In this document: piece by piece, positions 44,201 to 56,200 of the stretch
Layout of the letters: every line of letters starts with the position of its first letter
Position numbering within the stretch: the first letter of the stretch is position 1
DNA from: Argyresthia goedartella
Lineage: Eukaryota; Arthropoda; Insecta; Lepidoptera; Argyresthiidae
Length of the DNA stretch: 64,000 nucleotides
Reading direction: 5' to 3'
Assembly: GCA_949825045.1 (NCBI GenBank)
Contig: OX463824.1
Span: forward strand, 29,420,001 to 29,484,000
Position numbers and translations under genes: made by a program
The notes under the pieces: model-generated
What the model was told of the DNA's origin: nothing
Seen by the model: the letters and a program-made list of their open reading frames with translations, nothing else
Database searches by the model: none

Positions 44201-47200
44201 CACGATTTTTTCTATAATGTAAATGGCAGGTGGTTATTTGGAGCTCCCCTGTCCCCCTAGTTTTTTTATTTTTTTATAAATGAATTTAGTTAAAATTTGA
44301 TATTGAAAAATGATATGATATTTATTTCACTAAAAAAGGTACTCAGTCACACAATTAATATAGTAGTAAAATGTTTCACGGATTTTTAAATCCGTGAAAC
44401 ATTTTACTATACCTATTAATTAATTCGTAAATTAGTTATAATTAGTTAGTAAATTAGTGCGTGATTAAAATTAAGCAAACACAGTACTTGTGATCCCCAC
44501 ACTTGGCAAGCCTGTATCGTGGGAGTCATACAGAGGAAAAACTGTCACACATAAAATGATTATCAATAATGGATTAGGCGTAAAATAAAAATGGGCAATA
44601 AAATTAAAAATAAACCATATAAATATGAAAAAACGGTCAAGTGCGAGTCTAACTCGTACCACCGTACAATGGTAGGGATGGTGTGGAGTGAATAGTTTGG
44701 ATTTTACATAGCAAAATGTTGTTTACAAAGTTATTGGCGCGGCTAAGACTGACGATCCGAATGGCCTAGACGGCAGAGACCATGCCTACGAAGCAAAGGG
44801 TCCCGGGTTCGAGTCCCGGTGGGGGCAAATATTTGTTTGATGAGAACAGATGTTTGTACCCTTGTCATGGTTGTTTATCTATCTAAGTATAGTATTTATC
44901 TATTTAAGTATGTGTATCGTTGTCTAGTTAGTACCCAAGATACAGGGAATCCTAGTTTGGGGCTAGATCAATGTGAGTAAATAGTGTCCAAGGTATTATT
45001 ATTACATAGTCAGGTCATAAGTTCTGTCACATGTGCAATATGAAATAATTTAGACATGTTTATTATTTATGTAAACATTTATATAGCAAAATGAACTTAA
45101 TAAAACATAGATTCTTATGGTAATAAAGTTTATTCAAAATGACCCCCGCGATTTTGAATACAGGCCTTTATTCTGCGCGGCCAGTCGTCTATCGCAGCAC
45201 GAACGAGGTCCATGTCAATATCGGCGGCTGCCTTAATCAAGGATGCCTTGAGTGACTCCAAATCAGGATGAGGCTTTGAGCAGGCCTTTTCCTCTAAGTG
45301 TTGCCATATCTTGTAATCTAACGAACTCAAATCTGGACTGGAGGAGGGCCAGTCTTCGTGCCGGATGAAGTCGATTTCACGCGCCGCCAGCCAGTCTTGT
45401 GTGCTTTACGCTCTATGAGCTGGCGCAGAATCTTGTTGGGATACCCAGTGCCTGTTAATAAACATGGTATGAGAAACAGGTTCCACAAGGTTCTTGAGGA
45501 CTGTATTTTGATACACAACTGCATTAGTTTTTACGCCTTTCTCACAAAAATGTACCTCAGTTAAGCCCCAATAAGAGACTCCCAACCAAACCATGAGCGA
45601 GGATGGAAAATGACCTCGTTGGACACGCGGAATACGGTTGCTCGCTTCTTCACTGCTGTGTGCGTACACCTTATAATTTTGTTTGTTGTAGCTCTCTTCC
45701 ACGGTGAAAATTTTTTCATCCGAAAAAAGAATTTCCCGATGCTTTTTTCCCGCGTATCGCTTCAACAAAGCGCGGCATCTCTTCAGTCTCAGGTCCATTA
45801 AACGAGCGTCCAAACGATGTTCTGTTTTTCTTCGATATGCCCTAAGCCCTAAGTCTTCATTTAACACCCTTTTCACCGTGGTCCTGCTTAACCCCATCTG
45901 AAGGGCCAACAGTTTCTGCTTACGTATGGGATTTCTTTGAATTCGCGCCTTCACAGCTTTTATCACTGCTGGAGTCCTAACAGTGCGAGGGCGACCACTT
46001 TTTGACCTGTCATCTACACTAGAGTCTTCATTGTATCGTTTTATGGTACGATAAGCGAATCTTTTGGTTATATTCAAATTTTTCAGTAAGTCGAAAATCT
46101 GAATTGGCGCGTAACCGCAAAACGATGCAACGCAATAACTGCGACACGGTCTTCTTTAAGTGTCCACTCCATATTTAAAAATGAGGAAAATTCTAAAAAG
46201 TACACATTTTTATTTTCATGAAAAACTCGAAATTCGAATTCAATAAACTTTTTTGTGGCCAGCGTTCTAAATTCAAAAGTTTTTATTGTGTGACAGAACT
46301 TATGACCTGACTGTGTATTAAATATTCATGCAGTAATTTTTCTAAAGCAGAATTCCTCAGAATTTGCCCATGCATTTTTAATGTCGATTTAAATATGTAC
46401 AACTGACGCACGGTTAGAAATTGGCATTCCTCTTAAAAACTGGTCGTAGGATACCGGAGGGGTTTCCTTCCTACCTTCAGGAGTTATCTGTGCACCTTTT
46501 CAAGCTTAAACAGATGCGTCTTACATGCAACTCCCCACACAGTTATACAGTAGGATAGGATGCTTTCATGAGGTTTTAAATTTGAGGTTTTATGTTCACA
46601 TAATTTTTGCTATGAATGTTATATGATGCAAGTATGCATCATATAACGTATGTAGATGTAGGGTTGGGGGAGAGCTTCCCATGCTGTCTTGTGGTATTTT
46701 AGCGTAGTTTTTTTATTGCGGAGACTCGGTTTTATTTAATTACGATTTAAATTAAAATTCAAAGACTTACGCAAAATGAAACTCAATTCTGCCATTTATT
46801 AAAAAAACACACTATGGAGACTGAGGTCAGTAGCATTATATTTTTGAGTCAAATTTGGCTAAATTTCAATTGGGTTATAAGTTAGGTTAGAACTAAACTA
46901 AAAGTAGCAAAGCGGAGCGGAGCGAAGCATATGCAAATAAAAACAACGGGTTGCTTTATGTCACTTTCATAGCAAAAATTTTGTAAATATTACCTCAAAT
47001 TTAAAAATTAAATAATTTATTACTGCAAAACTATACATTTCCTCGCAAAAAAAACTATACTAGGGTGATAAAGAAGCCTCCCTACCCTCCCCGCCACCTC
47101 CAACACCCAAATGAAGGTGAACAATATCTATAGTTTACCCATCCAACCTAATATAACCTTAGACTTATAACCAGAGATCAGATATTAGATTCATATGTAC

Positions 47201-50200
47201 CTAAAGTTATTTTTTGACTATAAAATTATGGAACCTGATTCCTAAATAATGATTTTTTAAAATAAATCCTGGGATGCCAGGAAATCCAGGAATGCATAAT
47301 AATCGAATGCGTACACACAAGAAATAAAATTAACCAAATTTGGCTATCACGATAATATTTAATAATTTGTTTTAAAACATAAACATAAACATTTACATAC
47401 AGGCACATACATTGCTTCTGGCCCCACACTAGGATACCCTGTGTCGTGGGAACCAGAAACAGCGACGTCACACACATAAACATCCAAGATGGGGATTTTT
47501 ATGTGTGTGACGTCGCTGTTTCTGGTTCCCACGACACAGGGTATCCTAGTGTGGGGCCAGAAGCAATGTATGTGCCTGTATGTAAATGTTTATGTTTATG
47601 TTTTAAAACAAATTATTAAATATTATCGTGATGAGCCAAATTTGGTTAATTTTATTTCTTGTGTGTACGCATTCGATTATTATGCATTATTATGCATGCA
47701 AAATAGGCGCTTTCGTCGTCGAGTTGCGGAAACCAGCCCGTCTTACAATTGACAATTGACAATTGACCTGGGGATTTTTTTTTCCTTACCCCAAGCCGGG
47801 GATCGAACCCGGGACCTCTCGCATGGTAGGCAGAGCCACAACCGCTGCACCACAGAGATCGTCGTGTTTTAATAGGTAGGTACATGAATTATTCTAAATC
47901 TAGCATGTTAACTTATCCTGACATTGCTTAATATGCTAGTTTGGTAACTACCTACTTTACAATATAAGATAGGTAAGTAAATATGTGTCCAATTTTATAG
48001 TCAGAAAAACACTGAATTTGTTGATTCTGAAATCACAGGATTTTTACCGATGATACACAAGTGCATTAGCCACAACCTGAACATAGGTAAATCTGCATCC
48101 GATTCTAAAATTAGAACAGTACCTATATTTGTTGATCCCAAACTTGCGGGATTTTTTCGATACAAAAGTGCATTCCACAATAGCCAACACCTCAACATTA
48201 TAACCTAATCTAGCCAAATTTGACTTTTCTTAAATCTAAAAGCACACATTGAAATAAGGTCAAATCTAAAAACGCAAAGAAATAATATAATTTGATTTAA
48301 TGCACAATCTCTTCTACGTATTCTCATCTTACAATGAAATTAACTGTAGTTTAACGTTATGATTGCTTTTCGTTACTACAAAAGCAACATTTAACAGAAA
48401 AAAAAAACATATCTGAAAAACGGTAAATATGCATCAGAATATCCGATCTCTGCTTATAACCCAATAAAAAATTTGCCACATTAACCTAATCTAGCCAAAT
48501 TTTACTTTTCTTAAAAGCACACATTGAAATAAGCTCAAATCCAAAACCGCAAAGAAACATAGCTTTCATTACAATATAATTTAATTTAATGCACAATTTC
48601 TTCTATGTATTGTCATCTTACAATGAAACAAACTTAAGTTTGATGTTTTTTGTAAGTATATGTATGATATTTTGTAGTTTATATACACAGTCAGGTCATA
48701 AGTTCTGTCACACAATAAAAACTTTTAAATTTAGAACGCTGGCCACAAAAAAGGTTATTGAATTCGAATATCGAATTTTTCATGAAAATATAAATGTGTA
48801 CTTTTTAGAATTTTCCTCATTTTTAAATATGGAGTGGATACTTAAAGAAGACCGTGTCGCAGTTATTGCGTTGCATCGGTGCGGTTACGCGCCAATTCAG
48901 ATTTTCGACTTACTGAAAAATTTGAATATAACCAAAAAATTCGTTTATCGTATCATAAAACGATACAATGAAGACTCTAGTGTAGATGACAGGTCAAGAA
49001 GTGGTCACCCTCGCTCTGTTAGGACTCCAGCAGTGATAAAAGCTGTGAAGGCGCGAATTCAAAGAAATCCCATACGTAAGCAAAAACTGTTGGCCCTTCA
49101 CATGGGGTTAAGCAGGACCACGGTGAAAAGGGTGTTAAATGAAGACTTAGGGCTTAGGGCATATCGAAGAAAAACAGGTCATCGTTTGGACGCTCGTTTA
49201 ATGGACCTGAGACTGAAGAGATGCCGCGCTTTGTTGAAGCGGTACGCGGGAACAAAGCATCGGGAAATTCTTTTTTCGGATGAAAAAATTTTCACCGTGG
49301 AAGAGAGCTACAACAAACAAAATGATAAGGTGTACGCACACAGCAGTGAAGAAGCGAGCAACCGTATTCCGCGTGTCCAACGAGGTCATTTTCCATCCTC
49401 GCTCATGGTTTGGTTGGGAGTCTCTTATTGGGGCTTAACTGAGGTACATTTTTGTGAGAAAGGCGTAAAAACGAATGCAGTTGTGTATCAAAATACAGTC
49501 CTCAACAACCTTGTGGAACCTGTTTCTCATACCAAGTTTAATAACAGGCACTGGGTATTCCAACAAGATTCTGCGCCAGCTCATAGAGCGAAAAGCACAC
49601 AAGACTGGCTGGCGGCGCGTGAAATCGACTTCATCCGGCACGAAGACTGGCCCTCCTCCAGTCCAGATTTGAGTCCGTTAGATTACAAGATATGGCAACA
49701 CTTGGAGGAAAAGGCCTGCTCAAAGCCTCATCCTGACTTGGAGTCACTCAAGGCATCCTTGATTAAGGCAGCCGCCGATATTGACATGGACCTCGTTCGT
49801 GCTGCGATAGACGACTGGCCACGCAGAATAAAGGCCTGTATTCAAAATCGATTCAAAATCGCGGGGGTCATTTTGAATAAACTTTATTACCATAAGAATC
49901 TATGTTTTATTAAGTTAATTTTGCTATATAAATGTTTACATAAATAATAAACATGTCTAAATTATTTCATATTGCACATGTGACAGAACTTATGACCTGA
50001 CTATGTATGTGCATGCTATCTAGTGTATTTTATATAGTTGAAATATATATATTTTTTATTAGGTATATTTTATTTATATTTTAAAAGTAATTTTCGTATG
50101 TATGTATACAGTTTTATTGCGCACTTGGACTGTCCTTTTTCTTAAACACTCCTGTCTTGCCTAGGTTTGCTGGAAGAAATCTCTTTTTAGAGATAAGCTC

Positions 50201-53200
50201 GCCTTTGCCTATAAAATTTATTGTAACTGTCTATTTATCTAAGTTTTCTGTGCAATAAAGAATATGAAATATGAAAAATGTTATGATTGCGTTTTGTTAC
50301 TACAAAAAGAAATACATAACTTTCAGGTTATGCTTATAATGACCCAAACTATCCACCAAAAAATCACGAACTTCCTAGCTGTGCGGTCAAATTCCAAAGG
50401 AGACTGTTTGTTCCACTAATATATTATAGTATCTGTGATTTAATCAATGTTTGAAATTGGTCACCTTACAAAGAATCTATATATACAGTGGTGGTCATAT
50501 AATTAAGAACGATTTGTAGTACCAGATATTTTTTTTCAAAACTATGCTATGTGTACTTTTAAGTTCCTTCTTAAAATTAATTAGTTGTGTTATGAAATAG
50601 CTACATCGATAAAGTAAACGGGATTAGGAGTAAATATTTAAAACATTTACTATTTTTTTTACAAATTTAATTGATTATCGATAATTACAAATCCAAGTAG
50701 TAAAAATGCTGGACAAATAATTAAGAACGATTCTTAAGCTGCTCGAGAGTTGTTTCCGTAGATACTTAGATTTTACAAATCACATTATAAGACAGTGACA
50801 ATGTTAAAAATTATAATTTAATACATTTTATTCTAAGTTAATAGTTTGTAGCGTGACCATGGCTTTTAATAACTGCCTTACACCGACGAGGCATTGATTC
50901 TATCAATTTTTGACATTTTTCAAGAGAAATAGAGCGCCATTCTTCTAAAAAAACGTTATATAACTCAGTTAGGTTACCACATCGTCGATTTGAAACCTTT
51001 TTCTTGACTTCGCACCAAAGATGCTCTATGGGATTTAAATCTGGGCTGTTCGGTGGCCATTCTAAGACAGAAACTGATTGAGATGTGAGGAATTCTTTAA
51101 CGGTGCGTGCAGTGTGCTTCGGATCGTTGTCATGTTGGAATGTCCAAATTATCGGAAGTACGTCTTCAGCATATGGTAACATAGTTTCTTCGAGTATATT
51201 TTTGTACTGGAATTGATCCATGTTTCCTTCTATCAGTCTAACAGGTCCAACACCATGACCAGAGAAGCATCCCCAAATTTTCACATTTCCACCACCATGC
51301 TTTAATGTCATTTTTGTGTACTTGGGGTCGAATGCTTTTCGGAGGGCGTCGAACATATCGTTTCCCATCAGAACATACTCTGTTAATTTTTGTTTCGTCA
51401 GAGAAAAGAACATTTTTCCACTGTCTTGCTGTCCAGCTTTCATACCTCCTAGCAAATGCAAGCCGGGCTTGCCTATGACACTGTTTCAACATGGGCACCT
51501 TTCTTGCTATCCTTCCGTTCAACTTCGCTTCTACCAATCGCCTTCGGATAGTGCGCGCTGAGATCGCTGAAGGGTTATTTTCACCAAAGTATTCTTTTTT
51601 TAACTCATTAGACCCCTTAAAAGGGTATTGTTTTGCCAAACGCACGATATTTCGATCGTCTCGCTGAGATGACTTTCTCTGTTTAGGTACACGAGGAATA
51701 TTTAAAGTTTTTTGATGTGTGTTAAAATGCTTCACAGCGTGGAATATCATCGTTTTTGAGCACTGCAAATGATTGGCAATCTTTTTATATGACCAATTCA
51801 TATCGCGAAGTTTTATTATTACTTCCCTTGTAGATGCATCACAACTTTTATTTTTTCCCATTTTTTTATTATGAAACGATCAACTTTTTGACTTTTACAG
51901 AACTAAATGGCGCCAAAATTACTCGAATAGTGGCCTAGTTACAGAGTGTTCTCTATTTAAATTTGAATAAAAAGATAAACTATCCAGCGTTCTTAATTAT
52001 GTGGCCAGCCAGTAAGTTTGCAATAACATGTTAAGATATATTATATACAAAAAGTTTACTTATATAATAATATTGTTGAATTTATCATATTATAACTGTA
52101 TGCTACGATTGTGTAAAACAGTTTTACGATACCGAGAGAGATACAAAACGATATGCAATAAGTGTTATTCTCGTAAGTTTGAAAAAAGCTTGTTTTCAAA
52201 TAGTTAGTCGTTCTTAATTATATGACCACCACTGTATATGACAATAATCTATACATGACAAATGGGTCAATTCAATTTCTTATAAGGTGGCTTCCATCGG
52301 TTTGATGATTCTGCCAATGTCAAGTTTCAGAAATTACACGTTATTAATTTATTTCGGTCCAAATCACAGGGTTTCCGGTATCTAGAATAAACAGGACAAC
52401 ACAATAGATACATAAATATTAAATTATGTTAGTTTAGTTAGACTACAACAAATACAACTATGTAGAGTTAAAGTTTGATGTTATTTACATTAATGAAATT
52501 GCACAAGATTTGGATGAATGGAGAATTGACACATGATAATAGGGTTTTCAAATTGGTAGGCCTAGGAATGTACGGCGGAAGATAATTGTACAAAGAAAAT
52601 TTAAGATTGCGGCATTCAAAAAAGATGTGGTCAGCAGAACCCTCCGCAAGACCACACTCACAAAGGGAGTTGTCCCTGACCCTTATTTTAGCAAGATGCA
52701 CCGGAGTGCAGGCATGACCCAAACGGAGTCGACAAATCGTAGAGATGGTGCGTTTATCCGCGACACGGTATTTGAAAAACCAGGGTTTCGGCGGGACTGA
52801 ATTCTGGATATCTCCATAATATCTACCTTTGACCTGACGGCTATCTTGCCAGGAATCGTTCCAGGATTTATAAAGATGGGTTTTTGATAAAGAACATATA
52901 TCTGAGCTGAAATTATGAAAATGTTCAGGACCGCCCAATACAACGGCATTCTTTGCACAAGAATCTGCCACCTCATTTCCCGAAACACCCGCATGGCCAG
53001 GGATCCAAGCCAGAACAATTTCTATGCCCTGTAAATGACAGTCATAAAGAGCTTCTTTAATTTTTAAAATTACTGGGAATCTAATTTTAACTCTGAATTG
53101 GTTTGCCTGGATGGCTTGGAGACAACTAAGACAATCTGTAAAAATTATGGTCTTATACAATTTATGGGATAAAACATATAGAATGGCTTCCAGAATCGCT

Positions 53201-56200
53201 ACTGACTCACCTGTGAATACCGATGAAAGAGGGGGGCATTTATAATTGAGAATGATTTTATATCTTGGCATCCAAACCGCAGCTCCAACACACCCGGACT
53301 CTTGGAGTTTGGAGGCATCGGTAAAAACAAGTAGCCAATCACTCCAAGAATTGGCTACAATTTCATTAAAAGAAGTATTAGCGTCGGGGGATGATTTCGA
53401 GATGCCAAGAGACAGAATAATGATAGGAGAATGGATAAGAGCATTAAAGTTAGTACTAAACAGAGGGTTCATATTCCTTTGATATAGAGGTTGATTGACA
53501 ATTTCTAGTTTTTGGAGACTTTTGACAAGGCATGTAGAATCCTACAGCGGTACAGTCACGGTGCCACATAGTGATCCTTAATTTCCATATTTTTGTGTTA
53601 ATTATAATTATTTTCATTGTTTTATTTAATTACTTTGATGTTTTTTGTCATAATTAATTTTGTGTGGTTTGTAATATGTTAATAACCAATATTTTTTTTG
53701 TGTTTGTACCGAACAATGAATAAATGAATTATCTATCTATCTATCTCTATCTATCCTTATGGGACCAGTAGCTCGTATTTGACACTAGCTGACTCAACAA
53801 TTTGACTTTGGGAATGAGGGGGTGGTTTTCGAGCTGGATAGTCTTATAAAAGAATCTGTCCAATAGATATTGTCTTCGTAAATTTAGAGGGGGGTCCACA
53901 CATTCAACTTGTAAGGCATTTGTGGGAGACGATTTCATGGCACCGATAATAATGCGTAAACATTTGAATTGAACCCTCTGGAGGCAATCAAGAGCAGCTT
54001 TATTACATGGTTCAAGCAGGAAAGTACCGTAATCGAAATGGCTGCGTACGATGGAATTATATATCAGCTTTTGACAATACGGGTGAGCGCCCCACCACGT
54101 ACCAGAAGGACATCGCATGATGTTGATACCCTTTTCGAATTTTTTCATCATCATGGGCGGAACCGTTCATTTTAGAGTCAAGAATGACACCCAACTGGGA
54201 TTGATGAACCGTCTATGGTGATGTCCACATCCGGAATAAGGATTTTCCTGGTAAAAATAACAACGTTACTCTTTGGGGCTGACAATGACAACCCGTGATC
54301 ACTTAGCCAGTCCTCGAGGTACATAATAGCGGAATTCAGTCTAGCAGCGGCCTCCTCTATCGAAGGCAAAGGAACATAAAGGGCTAAATCGTCCGCATAC
54401 TGAAGTATGTTGCAAAAGGAGGTAACTACTCTATCAAGATCGTAAGTGTAAATGCTATAGAGTAGGGGACTCAGGACTGATCCCTGAGGCAGACCCTTCC
54501 ATACTGACCGAGGAGACAGGAAGCAATCTTGGTTTCGTATCAACACTGACCTGTCTGAGAATAAGCTGGTAATGAAATTAACTAACCTCACTGGAATACT
54601 CAGATGGAGCATTTTTTGCCTGAGCACAGGAAGAAGCACATTGTCGTAAGCAGAGCATATATCTAAAAATACTCCCACGACTGATACATTTTTCGAGAAA
54701 GCTATCCTAATATCCGTGGTCAAGATGGCCAGGCTATCCATAGTTGATTTGTTTTTTCTAAAGCCAAACTGGCTTTCGGCTAAAATGTTATGACTCTCCA
54801 CAAACCATTCTAAGCGATTTTTGACAAGGTGTTCAGAAATTTTAGAAAGAGTAGAAGACAGGGCTATAGGTCTATAAGAGGCAGCATCTGAGGAGTCTTT
54901 ACCAGGTTTTAATATAGGGATAATTATTTGCGACCTCCAAGCCTCCGGGGGAGACCCAGATGTGAAGAAACTATTTATCAACTGTATTTTTTAGTCACAG
55001 ACCCAGTGTTTCTAATAAAAGAGTATGGAATGCCATCCAAACCTGGGGAGGAATCCTTTAGGTTTTCTACTGCAAGATCAAACTCCGATTCTGAAAATAC
55101 TTCATTTAATCTATGGGGGGGAGACTGGGTGGAGGGCACAGATGAGAGGCAATCGGAAAAGGGAACTGAGGAGGGGGCTAATTAACTAGCGAAATTCTCC
55201 AACCACACTTTGGGATCGCTATAGGACAAATTATGATCCGAAAAAGAATTCCTGAATATTTTTATCTTTTTCCAAATGAGAGAAGCTGGGGCTCGAGGAC
55301 ATAAGTTCTCGCAAAATTTTGACCAACCTGATTGTTTTTTTTTAGACAACATTTTACTGACCATGGCAGAAATTCTTTGGTAGTTTATAAAATTCTCTGT
55401 GGTCATACATTTCGCATACGAAATCTCGGCCTCTTTTCGTTTAATGATACCATCAGTACATTCATGGTCCCACCACGGAGGAGAACGAATTTTATTAGGG
55501 GGAGGTTTTTTTAATGGGATTGAAGAGTTAGCAGAGGCTTTGATTGTTTCAAGAAATTTAGAATAGAGATTTATCGCATTTTGAGAAGACACAGAGTCCA
55601 GCAACTTAATCCTATGATCACATTCTTTAGCAAACCTTTCCCAGTCTGCACCAGACAGTCTGTATTTGAGTAATGGTGAGAATGTTTTTTTTGGGACAGT
55701 TTTGTTAGGGAAGTTAAGTAAAATTGGAAAATGGTCGCTGCCATATGTGGAGGAAAGAATATCCCAAGAGAGGACTGAAGCTAAATTTGCGGAACAGAGA
55801 GATAGATCTACTGCACTTCTAGGATCTTGAGTCGGGGATACTCTGCGGGTTGGGCGGCCATCATTTAGGATACAGAGATCAAATTTATCTAGGATATCTA
55901 AAATTGTAGAAGAATTTGTATCATTTTTATAACTACCCCAAATCTGATTATGGCAGTTGAGATCACCTGGGATTACAATAGGTGAAGGAAGAGAAGAAAT
56001 AATAATATAACTGAAAGAAAGGAGGTGTCAAAACATCTTGTAGCAACAACATTAATTTTATCACTATGAACAGGAATATTAAGTCTAGAAAAAGGGATAC
56101 CATTTTTAATTAAAAGAATGGCACCTGCGTAACCATCTATTCTATCCTCCCGGAGGCTGGTAAAAGACAAATGGGTCAGAGTGTCGATAAAGGGGCGGAA

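Noticed and set aside
44745..45004. A functional tRNA gene
   Set aside because: Only the B box is good; no acceptor-stem pairing, and the downstream body is that of a SINE. The same holds for 47744-47862.
45005..50005. One 5-kb inverted duplication centred on the palindrome at 47488
   Set aside because: The mariner copies are almost symmetric about the palindrome, but the sequences between (46316-47291 and 47687-48685) are not inverted copies and each mariner has its own TA site. The symmetry looks accidental.
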